NCBI GenBank assembly: GCA_019456195.1 | Contig: VRUK01000030.1 | Coordinates: forward strand, 1 to 52,245 | DNA: 52,245 bases | Source: Planctomycetota bacterium | GTDB taxonomy: Bacteria; Planctomycetota; Phycisphaerae; Sedimentisphaerales; Anaerobacaceae | Direction of reading: 5' to 3' | Part shown: positions 18,122-27,403 of the stretch, one piece after another | How the letters are laid out: the number at the start of each line of letters is the position of its first letter | Numbering within the stretch: the first letter of the stretch is position 1 | Notes under the pieces: generated by a model | The model's database searches: none | Told to the model about the DNA's origin: nothing | Seen by the model: only the letters and a program-made list of their open reading frames with translations | Made by a program: the position numbers and the translations under genes

Positions 18122-18754
18122 ATGAAAATCGACGGTTTAGCCTTAGGTGCGTATGAAACCAATTGTTATGTCCTTCGCAGCAGTGAGGCTGCTAAAGACT
18201 GTCTGATTGTTGACGCAGGCCTTGGAGCGGATCAGCTAATCAAGTTCCTTCAGGAACATAACTTAAATCCTGTTTGCGTAGTCCTTACTCACGGGCATAT
18301 CGACCATATCGAAGGGGTGGCCGCACTGCGAACTGAGTTCCCGGAAATAAAAGTGTATATTCATAAGCTCGACGCCGACATGCTCACAGAGCCTCATACA
18401 AATCTATCAGCTATGACAGGTGCTGCCTTCAGCGTCGAACCGGCGGATTTCTTCCTGGAAGAGCAAAGTGCCATCGAACAGGCCGAGATAAAGCTAAGTG
18501 TACTTCATACCCCCGGCCATACTCCGGGCGGTATCTGCCTGTACTGCGAAGATGAAGGTGTTGTCTTTACGGATGATGCTTTGTTCGCCGACTCAATCGG
18601 CCGAACAGACTTCCCGAATGGTAATACGGAACAATTATTACAAAGCATAAGGGAAAAACTTTTCACCCTGCCTGATGAAACAAAAGCATATCCCGGCCAT
18701 GGCCCGATGACCACAATAGCCCATGAAAAAGAATATAATCCATTCCTGCGATAA
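18122..18754 (+). CDS. Metallo-beta-lactamase-fold hydrolase (glyoxalase II-like)
   Basis: The 210-residue protein has the metal-binding T-H-G-H-I-D-H motif near residue 60, a later H in H-T-P-G-H-T-P-G-G near 130, D in F-T-D-D-A-L-F near 153, and the final histidine in Y-P-G-H-G-P near 195. This is the small single-domain hydrolase group that includes glyoxalase II-like thioesterases; the C-terminal substrate domain of true GloB is absent, so the substrate is open. AAGGAG at about 18108-18113 sits 8-9 bases before ATG 18122, which rules out the longer upstream frame. Confidence 0.9.
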   Translation: MKIDGLALGAYETNCYVLRSSEAAKDCLIVDAGLGADQLIKFLQEHNLNPVCVVLTHGHIDHIEGVAALRTEFPEIKVYIHKLDADMLTEPHTNLSAMTGAAFSVEPADFFLEEQSAIEQAEIKLSVLHTPGHTPGGICLYCEDEGVVFTDDALFADSIGRTDFPNGNTEQLLQSIREKLFTLPDETKAYPGHGPMTTIAHEKEYNPFLR

Positions 18755-18855
18755 TCACTTTTGCATTATCTCGATATCCACAAAGCTTTTATACCGAAAA
18801 CGGGCATAACTAACTCAATTTTGTTAGTTTTAACCCTTTAATGTTGGATTTTCAC

Positions 18856-18887
18856 TTGACGGCAAGGCAGCTAATTTGGTATATAAT
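18856..18887 (+). promoter_or_regulatory. Candidate sigma70-type promoter for the adhesin pair
   Basis: TTGACG (18856-18861) is followed by TATATAAT (18880-18887), giving an 18-base spacer to TATATA or 20 to TATAAT. It lies directly upstream of a structured leader and strong Shine-Dalgarno, consistent with a real promoter. Confidence 0.55.
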
Positions 18888-18909
18888 ATTAGTTAAACAA
18901 ATAGCCAAA

Positions 18910-18956
18910 AAGCAGGTATATGTCTATTTCGGGCACAACAAGCCCGGAATCTGCTT
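18910..18956 (+). promoter_or_regulatory. Two-stem RNA structure in the 5' leader
   Basis: AAGCAG (18910-18915) pairs with CTGCTT (18951-18956), enclosing a second stem in which CGGGC (18930-18934) pairs with GCCCG (18942-18946), extended by adjoining A-U and G-U pairs. It sits between the candidate promoter and a strong ribosome binding site. It matches no riboswitch class I can recognise; there is no T-run, so it is not a terminator. Confidence 0.5.
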
Positions 18957-18982
18957 AGTTTTCCAAATAGAGGAGGTGTTAT

Positions 18983-19072
18983 TTGGTATTATACGAAGCA
19001 CAGAGTGTTAATGTGAACTTTATGCTTCAGAAGGTCAGGATATTTCACATTTCAATTATCACTCCATATTAA
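18983..19072 (+). CDS. Possible 29-residue leader peptide
   Basis: AGGAGG at 18971-18976, the best Shine-Dalgarno sequence in the neighbourhood, is followed after 6 bases by TTG 18983 and a 29-codon frame ending TAA 19070-19072, 20 bases before the ATG of the next gene. The peptide is hydrophobic towards its end (V-R-I-F-H-I-S-I-I-T-P-Y) and resembles nothing known to me. Alternatively the Shine-Dalgarno is a remnant or part of a regulatory RNA. Confidence 0.35.
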   Translation: MVLYEAQSVNVNFMLQKVRIFHISIITPY

Positions 19073-19092
19073 AACTTTTGAAGAGGGATATT

Positions 19093-22050
19093 ATGTGCAA
19101 ACAATTGATTCATTTGGTTTCATTCGTTTTGGTGCTTTGTTTGGCAACAAACCTTGCCTACGCAGACCCGCTTAACCAGGATACCGGCCCCGATGGAATT
19201 GTGTCGGTTGAAGCCGAGCACTTTGATGCCAATGTTGAAGTAGGCGGCCATACCTGGGAGGAGACCGGGCCGGTAGATGGCTTTACCGGTGAGCTCGGTA
19301 TGCACGCTCCCAATCCAACCCACGGCGGACATGGCAATACCGGCTATGCCGAAACCAGTGAGCGTCTGGAGTATGAGATTAACTTTGTCAAGACCGGCAC
19401 GCACTATGTGTGGATTTTGGCATGGGGTGCTGATGGTACCGACGACTCCTGCCATGTAGGTCTGGACGGCGTAGAAACACCTCTTTCCGACCGAATGACC
19501 GGCTGGAGCGGTGCTTACGAATGGAACAGTGACAGAATGGACATGCCGGAACCGTCTCAAATCGAGATAACTTCGTCCGGCCCACACACACTGAACATAT
19601 GGGTGCGTGAAGATGGGCTTATTATCGACAAAATCGTTCTGACCACCAATCCCGATTTCACGCTCTCAGGAGCAGAGGAAGGCCCCCCTGAAAGCAATCG
19701 CGGTCCAATCATGAATGCTTACAGCCCCACACCAACTGAAGGTGAGATATATTTGGACACATGGGCCAACCTTAGTTGGTTAGCGGGAGCGACTGCGGCC
19801 TCGCACGATGTATATTTTGGCGAGAATTTTGACAATGTGAACGATGGTACCGGTGATACATTCCAGGGGAACCAGGCCGAAGCGTTTCTGGTCGTAGGCT
19901 TTCCGGGATTTGCCTATCCGGAGGGTCTTGTTCCGGGTACGACTTACTATTGGCGAGTCGATGAAATTGAAGCTGACGGTACAAAACATGCAGGTTCCAT
20001 CTGGAGTTTTACGATTCCTCCCAAGAAGGCCTATGAACCTGTTCCGTTTGATGGCGTCCCATTCATAGACCTGAATCCGAGCCTAAGCTGGACGGCTGGC
20101 TTTGGTACTAAACTGCACACCGTTTATTTCGGTGATAATTTTGAGGATGTTAACAGCGGTACTGTGGGTATTCCTCTGGGAACTAATAGCTATAATCCCG
20201 GTACTCTTGAAGCCAATACGGTTTACTACTGGCGGGTCGATGAGTTCGACAGCATTACCACGTACAAAGGTGATGTCTGGAGCTTTAAGACTGCAAAAGC
20301 CGGTGGAGGTCTTCGAGGCGATTACTATCAAGGCACGAATTTCCAGAATCTCGCGCTGAATCGGATAGATCCTCAAGTAAACTTTAACTGGGGTGATCCG
20401 GGCACACCCGATCCATCAGTTGGCAACGATAATTTCTCAGTTAGATGGACGGGCGAATTGGAGGTTCCATTTACAGAAACCTATACCTTCTATACTAACA
20501 GCGATGACGGCGCACGTCTATGGGTGGATGGCCAAGAGCTTATTAACGACTGGACTGACCAGGGGATCGACGAGAATTACGACACAATTAACCTTGTTGC
20601 CGGCAATATTTACAATCTTGTAATGGAGTATAATGACAGCAGCGGCCCGGCCATTGCCGAACTGCGGTGGTCAAGTCCATCTGTGCCAAAGGAACTCATC
20701 CCGCAAGCCGCATTGTCCCCACCTGTAAGAGCCGGTAACCAGTATCCGGCTAACGGTGCTACGGATGTAACCATGACACCTGTCCTTACATGGAGGCAGG
20801 GAGAATATGCATCTTCCCACGAGGTATATTTCGGCACCGATGAAGACGCAGTGATCAACGCCACCACAGCTTCACCTGAGTATAAAGGCAGCCATGAACT
20901 CGGTTCTGAGAGCCTTGTCCCCGGAGAACTTCTCTCGGATTCGACTTACTACTGGCGAATAGACGAAGTTAATGACGCGAATCCTGAGAGCCCCTGGAAG
21001 GGCAATGTACTTAGCTTTACAACCGGCGATTTCCTTATCGTGGATGATTTCGAGTCATACAATGACCTTGAATCCGATGATCTCGAGAGTAACCGGATAT
21101 TTATGACATGGTTAGACGGATTCGATAACCCGACAGTAAACGGTTCTGTCGTTGGCTATGCTACCGCTCCTTTTGCCGAGCAAGGTATCGTCCGCACCGG
21201 CTCGCAATCGATGCCGTATTTCTATGACAACAATATGAAGTATTCAGAAGCAGAGCTAACACTAAGCCCGGGACAGGACTGGACACGACTGGGTGTAACG
21301 GTACTGTCACTGAGCTTCCTTGGTAATGCCGGTAATTCTGTTGAGCCGATGTATGTGAAGATTAACGGCAAAAAGGTGTTATATAACGGCGACGCATCTG
21401 ACATAACACTACCGCGATGGAACCTTTGGAATACCGATCTTGCATCGGTTGGTGTAAACCTGCAAAATATCACGAGCTTAATAATCGGCTTCGGTAACGA
21501 TACGAATCCGACGGCCGGTGGTTCAGGTACGGTTTACTTTGATGATATTCGGCTGCATCAGGCAATCCCTGCGGTCGCAGCTCCTTCTGAAGAAATATGG
21601 ATTGAGGCGGAAGATGCCGATACGATAACCGCACCGATGGAGATTTATACTGACATGGCTGATGCCTCCGGCGGTAAGTATATCGGCACAACGGATGATG
21701 TCGGCAACAGCAGCGGCGCTCCACCGTCTCCGGATGGCACTGCGAGCTATACTTTCACAGTAGAAGGCGGGACATACATGCTCAGTTGCCGCATAATTAT
21801 TCCAAACGGTGATTCATTCTGGTTCCGTATCCAGGGCGCTACTACACAGACGACCAATCACAGCAGCGGCTGGGTAAGATGGAGCGATCCTCCGAACTCA
21901 GATTCATGGTACTGGGACGATGTCTTCAGCGCCGAAGATGACGGCGAAACGGTACTCTTTACGATGGATCCGGGGACTTATACCCTTGAGGTCGGCTACA
22001 GAGAGGACGGCGCGCTGATGGATACTATCTTGATTTCCAAGGTTGAATAA
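19093..22050 (+). CDS. Secreted modular carbohydrate-binding protein with PA14 domain
   Basis: ATG 19093 follows AGAGGGA by about 5 bases and gives a clear signal peptide ending A-Y-A-D. Modules in order: a CBM-like jelly roll (about residues 20-200), two Fn3-like blocks recognised by H-D-V-Y-F-G and T-Y-Y-W-R-V-D-E (about 210-405), a PA14 domain (about 410-555) with the D-D-G-A-R-L-W-V-D-G core, another Fn3-like block, a jelly-roll module opening with V-D-D-F-E-S-Y-N-D (about 650-840) and a C-terminal CBM-like domain opening with W-I-E-A-E-D-A-D. No catalytic domain or sorting signal is seen, so it probably binds polysaccharide outside the cell. The next gene is a paralogue. Confidence 0.85.
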   Translation: MCKQLIHLVSFVLVLCLATNLAYADPLNQDTGPDGIVSVEAEHFDANVEVGGHTWEETGPVDGFTGELGMHAPNPTHGGHGNTGYAETSERLEYEINFVKTGTHYVWILAWGADGTDDSCHVGLDGVETPLSDRMTGWSGAYEWNSDRMDMPEPSQIEITSSGPHTLNIWVREDGLIIDKIVLTTNPDFTLSGAEEGPPESNRGPIMNAYSPTPTEGEIYLDTWANLSWLAGATAASHDVYFGENFDNVNDGTGDTFQGNQAEAFLVVGFPGFAYPEGLVPGTTYYWRVDEIEADGTKHAGSIWSFTIPPKKAYEPVPFDGVPFIDLNPSLSWTAGFGTKLHTVYFGDNFEDVNSGTVGIPLGTNSYNPGTLEANTVYYWRVDEFDSITTYKGDVWSFKTAKAGGGLRGDYYQGTNFQNLALNRIDPQVNFNWGDPGTPDPSVGNDNFSVRWTGELEVPFTETYTFYTNSDDGARLWVDGQELINDWTDQGIDENYDTINLVAGNIYNLVMEYNDSSGPAIAELRWSSPSVPKELIPQAALSPPVRAGNQYPANGATDVTMTPVLTWRQGEYASSHEVYFGTDEDAVINATTASPEYKGSHELGSESLVPGELLSDSTYYWRIDEVNDANPESPWKGNVLSFTTGDFLIVDDFESYNDLESDDLESNRIFMTWLDGFDNPTVNGSVVGYATAPFAEQGIVRTGSQSMPYFYDNNMKYSEAELTLSPGQDWTRLGVTVLSLSFLGNAGNSVEPMYVKINGKKVLYNGDASDITLPRWNLWNTDLASVGVNLQNITSLIIGFGNDTNPTAGGSGTVYFDDIRLHQAIPAVAAPSEEIWIEAEDADTITAPMEIYTDMADASGGKYIGTTDDVGNSSGAPPSPDGTASYTFTVEGGTYMLSCRIIIPNGDSFWFRIQGATTQTTNHSSGWVRWSDPPNSDSWYWDDVFSAEDDGETVLFTMDPGTYTLEVGYREDGALMDTILISKVE

Positions 22051-22168
22051 AAAATGTTATAGAGCTGGATTTTATAACGTAAAGGTGTTGAAAAAAATAA
22101 TGAGTATTTTGGTTAGCAGCCAAATCATAATTTATGTTAATTAAACTCTATTTTAAGGGAGGATTATT

Positions 22169-25100
22169 ATGTCTGGGAAACTAACGTATCTACTTTCTTT
22201 TGTTTTGGTCATGGGATTAATTGGCGGGGTAGTAAACGCAGACCCGCTCCGGCAGGATACCGGCCCGGATGGTATTGTGTCGGTAGAAGCTGAGGATTAT
22301 GACGCCAATGTTGAAGTAGGCGGCCATGCATGGGTGGAGACCGGGCCAACGGAAGGTTTTATTGGTAACGCCGGTATGCACGCACCCAACGGCCAAGGCG
22401 GACACAGCAGCGATTATGTCGACAATAGTGAACGTCTTGAGTATGAGATTGAATTTGAAAAAACCGGCACGCACTATGTGTGGATTTTAGCCTGGGGTGC
22501 CGATGGAACCGATGACTCGTGTCATGTAGGTCTGGATGGGGAGGCAACACCCCTTTCCAATCAAATGAGCGGCGGCTGGAGTGGTGGTTACACATGGAAC
22601 AACAGCAGGTATCAAATGCCGGAGCCATCGCAGATCGACATAATTACAGCCGGCCTCCACACATTGAACATCTGGGTGCGTGAGGACGGACTTATTATCG
22701 ATAAGATTGTTCTGACGACCAATCCTGATTACAGACCGTCAGGTGAAGGTCCCCAACTAAGTCATCGCGGGGCCAGATTGAAAGCTTATAATCCCATCCC
22801 GGAAGATGGTACCATACATGAGGATAACTGGGTAAGTCTTAACTGGTCGACCGGAGAGACTGCCGTATCACATGATGTGTATTTCGGCGATAACTTTAGT
22901 GAAGTAAATGAAGGCTCTGCAGATACATTCAGAGGCAACCAAACCGCAACATTTTATGTCGCCGGTTTTCCCGGATTCGCTTTTCCGGATGGTCTTCCTA
23001 CAGGAAAAACATACTACTGGCGGATAGATGAGGTTGAAGCGGATAGTACTATAAACAAAGGCGATGTCTGGAGTTTTGTCGTTCCCCCCAGAAAAGCCCA
23101 CAATCCAAGTCCTGCAGAGGACACTGAATTCATTGACCCTGATACAACCCTTAGCTGGACCCCCGGTTTAGGCGCGAAATTACATCATTTGTATTTTGGT
23201 GAAAATTTCGACGACGTGAACGCCGGCACTCCGGATACTTACAAAGGCCCTATTGCAGATGCTACTTATTCTCCCGGCACCCTTGCATTAGATAAGGTCT
23301 ATTACTGGCGTGTCGATGAATTCGCTCTTACCGGTACATCTACAGGTGATGTCTGGAGTTTCAGAACAATATCTGAGATACCTGTTACCAATCCCAATCT
23401 TATTAGTTGGTGGAAGATCGATGCGGGTAAAGGCACCAGGGTTGTCGACTGGTCCGGTCACAACAATCATGGCTCCCTGGAAAACAATCCGCAATGGTCT
23501 GATGGATTTGACGGCGTTGGGCTCGAATTTGACGGTACTAACTTCGTTGAATTGTCAACCACTGATATGATAGGCTCGGATATAGGCTCTGTATGCCTGT
23601 GGGTCAAAACCACTCAGGCCGGGGTAGGTATGATTTTTTATGGAACAGCAGGAGGCGGCGACGGTTTTGGCGACCAGGATGAGTTACATATCAATATGAT
23701 GGATAACGGCGGAGTTGAATTTTACATCGAAGGCGGTGACAATGACGTCAATCCTGAGGCATCAGCGGTGAATGATGATGCTTGGCACCATATTACAGCC
23801 ACATGGGACATTAACGCTGAGGCGAAGCTTTATGTTGACGGTGGGGACCCGGTATCAGTTCCTCATACAGCCAATGAGTTTACCTTATCCGGCACAATCC
23901 GACTCGGGCAGCCTGCTTCTCGTCTGCGTTTCTATACCGGCCTGATCGACGATGTTCGGATGTACAATTATGTATTATCACCTGATGAGATTGCACTTAT
24001 TATGAGAGGTGACGTAACACTGGCATGGAACCCACAGCCAGCCAACGGATCAACATCGAATATCGATGATGTAACATCCGTTAGCTGGTCGGCCGGAGAT
24101 AATGCAGCCCAGCACGATGTTTACTTCGGCTCTGATAAGGATGCAGTAGCCGGCGCGGATGCATCCGATACTTCCGGTATATATCGGGGCAGACAGGGTG
24201 CCGCTAACTATACTCCGCCTGAAGGTATCGAATGGGGCCAGAGTTCCTACTGGCGAATCGATGAGAATAACACCGATGGAACTGTCAGTACGGGCAGAGT
24301 GTGGAGTTTTGCGATTGCAGACCATATCGTTGTTGACGACTTTGAGAGCTATAATGACCTTGATGAAAGTGAACCCGGGAGCAACAGGATATATCTTGCT
24401 TGGGTTGACGGATTTGACACACCGGCAACAAACGGTTCTATCGTTGGTTATGCTACTGCTCCTTTTGCTGAGCAGACTATCGTTCACGGCGGTTCCCAGT
24501 CGATGCCGCTTGCATACGACAACGCTGTCGGGAAATCAGAGGCGACTTTGACATTGACTTATCCACGAGACTGGAGCAGCCACGGAATCGGCGTTTTGTC
24601 GCTGTGGTTTAGAGGTAATCCGGTTGGCTTCTTAGAGCAGCCGGACGGTATCATTACGATGAACGCAGCAAGCGGAGACATTTGGAACACAGCCGACGAG
24701 TTCCGTTATGCATATAAACAGTTATCAGGCGCCGGTTCTATTACAGCACAGGTACTCAGCGTTCAGAATACCGCTGCCTGGGCTAAAGTAGGCGTTATGA
24801 TTCGCCAGACACCTGATCCGGGCTCAAAATTCGCCGCTGTGTATATCACGCCCGGTAACGGATGCAGATTCCAGGTCAGATCAACTCCAGGCTCTAACGC
24901 AACAAGCGATACTCCAGTAGCAACTGCAGAACAAATAGCAATCAAGGCCCCCTACTGGGTAAAATTAGAGCGTGACGCAGCCGATAACTTTAATGGTTAC
25001 TACTCCAGCGATGGCGTTAGCTGGCAGGCAATGTCATGGAATCCGCAGAAGATATCAATGCCTCCGAATGTATATATCGGCCTGGCAGTGACCAGCAATA

Positions 25101-25447
25101 ATCCCGGTGTGAACTGCGAGGCCCAATTCTCTGACGTGACGACAACCGGTTCAGTCAGCCCGCTGACATGGACACAAGAGGCCATTGGCGTTGACATGGC
25201 CAGTAACGATCCGGAGCCGATGTATGTTGCTCTCAACGGCAATGCAGTGGTACAACACGACAATCCCAATGCCGCATTGATAAATGACTGGACCCAATGG
25301 AATATCGACTTGCAGGCATTTGTGGACCAGGGTGTGAACCTTACTAATGTTAATACGATTACTATTGGTTTCGGCGATAAGAATAACCCGCAGGCCAGCG
25401 GTTCAGGAAGTGCATACTTTGATGATATTCGATTGAATCGGCCGTAG
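22169..25447 (+). CDS. Secreted modular carbohydrate-binding protein with LamG domain
   Basis: This paralogue shares the signal peptide end, N-terminal CBM-like domain and two Fn3-like blocks with the preceding protein, nearly phrase for phrase. At the PA14 position it carries a LamG/concanavalin-like domain instead (about residues 410-610, ending Y-T-G-L-I-D-D-V-R-M-Y). After a further Fn3-like block the V-D-D-F-E-S-Y-N-D module is split by about 185 residues resembling a DUF1349-type domain (W-A-K-V-G-V-M-I-R-Q, Y-W-V-K-L-E-R and G-Y-Y-S-S-D-G-V-S-W). It lacks the C-terminal CBM of its neighbour. AAGGGAGG precedes the ATG and the 118-base gap suggests a shared transcript. Confidence 0.85.
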   Translation: MSGKLTYLLSFVLVMGLIGGVVNADPLRQDTGPDGIVSVEAEDYDANVEVGGHAWVETGPTEGFIGNAGMHAPNGQGGHSSDYVDNSERLEYEIEFEKTGTHYVWILAWGADGTDDSCHVGLDGEATPLSNQMSGGWSGGYTWNNSRYQMPEPSQIDIITAGLHTLNIWVREDGLIIDKIVLTTNPDYRPSGEGPQLSHRGARLKAYNPIPEDGTIHEDNWVSLNWSTGETAVSHDVYFGDNFSEVNEGSADTFRGNQTATFYVAGFPGFAFPDGLPTGKTYYWRIDEVEADSTINKGDVWSFVVPPRKAHNPSPAEDTEFIDPDTTLSWTPGLGAKLHHLYFGENFDDVNAGTPDTYKGPIADATYSPGTLALDKVYYWRVDEFALTGTSTGDVWSFRTISEIPVTNPNLISWWKIDAGKGTRVVDWSGHNNHGSLENNPQWSDGFDGVGLEFDGTNFVELSTTDMIGSDIGSVCLWVKTTQAGVGMIFYGTAGGGDGFGDQDELHINMMDNGGVEFYIEGGDNDVNPEASAVNDDAWHHITATWDINAEAKLYVDGGDPVSVPHTANEFTLSGTIRLGQPASRLRFYTGLIDDVRMYNYVLSPDEIALIMRGDVTLAWNPQPANGSTSNIDDVTSVSWSAGDNAAQHDVYFGSDKDAVAGADASDTSGIYRGRQGAANYTPPEGIEWGQSSYWRIDENNTDGTVSTGRVWSFAIADHIVVDDFESYNDLDESEPGSNRIYLAWVDGFDTPATNGSIVGYATAPFAEQTIVHGGSQSMPLAYDNAVGKSEATLTLTYPRDWSSHGIGVLSLWFRGNPVGFLEQPDGIITMNAASGDIWNTADEFRYAYKQLSGAGSITAQVLSVQNTAAWAKVGVMIRQTPDPGSKFAAVYITPGNGCRFQVRSTPGSNATSDTPVATAEQIAIKAPYWVKLERDAADNFNGYYSSDGVSWQAMSWNPQKISMPPNVYIGLAVTSNNPGVNCEAQFSDVTTTGSVSPLTWTQEAIGVDMASNDPEPMYVALNGNAVVQHDNPNAALINDWTQWNIDLQAFVDQGVNLTNVNTITIGFGDKNNPQASGSGSAYFDDIRLNRP

Positions 25448-25527
25448 CGGGAATATTAACCATAAATAGAAGATTTTGACGGCAGCTAAAATTGTAAGAC
25501 CGGCATAAAAGATTGGCTTAAATTCGG

Positions 25528-25563
25528 GGCCTATATCGATGATTCGGTATGGGTCTCTTTTTT
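25528..25563 (+). terminator. Intrinsic terminator after the adhesin pair
   Basis: An 11-bp stem with G-U pairs forms between 25528-25538 and 25545-25555 around a 6-base loop, followed by TCTTTTTT. It separates the secreted-protein genes from the sigma-factor operon. Confidence 0.82.
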
Positions 25564-26009
25564 ATTCGTACACAATTAAAAGCCCTTCTGCTGCTCAGAG
25601 ATGAATAACAAAGAAGAAAATCTTTCCGTTGGCCAGCAGGATTATGTAGAATGGTTCGCTGAATTCAAACGGTGTGGATGACCTTTGAGGTGCACTGAGC
25701 ATGTTTATTCTTTACCCTTATCGTGTGGATGGCGAGTTAAAATACTCAATCTATATGCGGGTAAAATCGGGCGATGCCCGAAGTGTTCTGCGAAATGGAG
25801 GATACCCGAAGTGTAGAGAAAAAAAGGCAGAATTTCGAGCATTGAACATTGCACAGATATAGTCAATATCCTCACAAGATTGTAGTGATTATGGGGCGTT
25901 AAAATATTTGGAAAATAATTTGAAGAAAATGAGCGTCTGGAGTGTATATTACTGTAGAAATAGAGTTTTTAGGCCAAGTTGAGAGAACGTTGAATCGGAG
26001 CCTGAAAAA
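25564..26009. other. Gap upstream of the ECF sigma operon
   Basis: About 445 bases without a convincing gene. A 26-codon frame begins at ATG 25601 and ends at TGA 25679-25681, but its ribosome binding site is weak and I do not claim it. CCCGAAGTGT occurs twice near 25783 and 25806. The operon promoter presumably lies in the last 150 bases, but no consensus is obvious, as expected if the encoded sigma factor controls its own transcription. Confidence 0.4.
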
Positions 26010-26597
26010 GTGACAAGCGTATGCCAGGAAGAAATAACAGCAATGCGGCGCTGCCGCCGGGGTTCATCGGCGGCGTTCGAAGTTATTGTGAACAGATATA
26101 TGAAAGACGCTTATTTTATCGCACTGGGACTTGTTGGCAATCGCGAAGACGCAATGGACCTGTCCCAGGAGGCCTTTATCCGAGCATATCGGAATATCAA
26201 AAACCTCCAACCGGAACGAAAATTCTTCCCCTGGTTCTATCAAATACTGAAAAATCTTTGTATCAGCCATTTAAGAAAACGAAGATATAGAAAAGCACAA
26301 TCTCTTGATTCAGAAAACTGCCCGGAAATACCGGCTGCCACAGATTGTTTTTCACCGGAAGTTGTGGCTGGAAGAAATGAACTCAAAGACAAAGTCTGGC
26401 AGGCAATCAGCAAGCTGGATGATAAACATCGAGAAGTGATTATCCTGCGGCACTTTCAAAATATGTCATACGAACAAATCGCTGAAGCGCTTTATTGTAA
26501 TAAAGGTACGATTACGAGCAGGTTGTACTACGCCCGTAAGAGGCTGGAAGAATTATTGAGTACTGGGAAAGGAGGTAGCATAAATGACATGCCATGA
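26010..26597 (+). CDS. ECF-type RNA polymerase sigma factor (RpoE-like)
   Basis: The 195-residue protein has sigma region 2 (V-N-R-Y-M-K-D-A-Y-F-I-A through D-L-S-Q-E-A-F-I-R-A-Y, about residues 28-65) and region 4 (D-D-K-H-R-E-V-I-I-L-R-H-F-Q-N-M-S-Y-E-Q-I-A-E-A-L, about 140-165, then a helix-turn-helix), with no region 3. It directs RNA polymerase to a dedicated promoter set, probably including this operon. GTG 26010 is preceded by GGAG. The anti-sigma gene overlaps its end by 14 bases, the usual coupled arrangement. Confidence 0.95.
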   Translation: MTSVCQEEITAMRRCRRGSSAAFEVIVNRYMKDAYFIALGLVGNREDAMDLSQEAFIRAYRNIKNLQPERKFFPWFYQILKNLCISHLRKRRYRKAQSLDSENCPEIPAATDCFSPEVVAGRNELKDKVWQAISKLDDKHREVIILRHFQNMSYEQIAEALYCNKGTITSRLYYARKRLEELLSTGKGGSINDMP

Positions 26598-27030
26598 TTA
26601 TAAAGATTTAATGATGGGCTACCTGGACAATGAATTAAGTAACGAACAGAGACGTCAATTCGAAGAGCATCTGACCGGATGCTCTGAATGTAAGGCTGAG
26701 CTGAAAGAGTTCAGGAAACTTAAAGCTATTACCGATGAGGTAACGCTGGTTGAGCCTGAAGACAAAATATGGCAGGACTACTGGGGCGGCGTTTATAACC
26801 GAATCGAGCGCAGGGTCGGCTGGATTGTCTTTTCGGTAGCTGCTATTCTGCTGGTAATCTATGGCGGATTCAAGCTGATAGAAGAAATAATCACAGACTC
26901 TTCAGTAGGCATACTCTTGAAAGCCGGTTTGCTTGCACTTATTGCAGGCCTGGCTATTCTGCTGGTCTCGGTATTGCGGGAGAGACTTCACTTCCGGCAA
27001 AACGACCGTTATAAAAACGTAAGGAGGTAA
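26584..27030 (+). CDS. Zinc-finger anti-sigma factor (zf-HC2), membrane-bound
   Basis: Residues 3-40 show the anti-sigma zinc-finger pattern C-H near the start and C-S-E-C near 33-36, which normally binds the cognate ECF sigma factor at the membrane. Two hydrophobic helices follow (about 78-97 and 108-128). The 148-residue protein should hold the upstream sigma factor inactive until an envelope signal releases it. AAAGGAGG lies before the ATG. Confidence 0.9.
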   Translation: MTCHDYKDLMMGYLDNELSNEQRRQFEEHLTGCSECKAELKEFRKLKAITDEVTLVEPEDKIWQDYWGGVYNRIERRVGWIVFSVAAILLVIYGGFKLIEEIITDSSVGILLKAGLLALIAGLAILLVSVLRERLHFRQNDRYKNVRR

Positions 27031-27034
27031 GACA

Positions 27035-27349
27035 ATGCTTTTATCTACGACAGATACAATTGTGGGGAAGAAGATTACCAAGCAATTGGGACTTGCCAAA
27101 GGCAATACCATTCGAGCCCGGCACATTGGCAGAGACATTGTGGCAATACTGAGACACATAGTCGGAGGAGAGATAACCGATTATACCAAGATGATGGCCG
27201 AGTCACGCGAACAGGCCCTTGACAGGATGATAGAAGATGCCCAAAAATTAGGCGCCAATGCGATTGTGCAAGTGAGCTTTACTACGCAGATGGTAATGGC
27301 AGGGGCATCTGAGATTCTGGCCTACGGCACGGCGGTAGTGGTTGAGTGA
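27035..27349 (+). CDS. YbjQ/UPF0145 family protein
   Basis: At 104 residues this matches the YbjQ family in length and in its phrases: L-L-S-T-T-D-T at the start, G-N-T-I-R-A-R-H-I-G-R-D-I, R-E-Q-A-L-D-R-M and G-A-N-A-I-V-Q-V-S-F. The fold is related to putative heavy-metal-binding or dodecin-like assemblies, and its function is not settled. AAGGAGG at 27021-27027 lies 7 bases before the ATG, 4 bases after the anti-sigma gene, so it is part of the sigma operon. Confidence 0.9.
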   Translation: MLLSTTDTIVGKKITKQLGLAKGNTIRARHIGRDIVAILRHIVGGEITDYTKMMAESREQALDRMIEDAQKLGANAIVQVSFTTQMVMAGASEILAYGTAVVVE

Positions 27350-27403
27350 GTTTTTGCGTTTACCAGTTATCCTTGTTTGTGATTGTTATGAAAGGAAGAC
27401 AAA

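Noticed and set aside
18910..18956. Leader structure considered as a cyclic-di-GMP riboswitch
   Set aside because: The characteristic conserved GEMM core sequences are absent; only generic stems are seen.
25601..25681. Twenty-six-codon frame upstream of the ECF sigma operon
   Set aside because: Weak ribosome binding site and no conservation evidence; left as part of the intergenic region.
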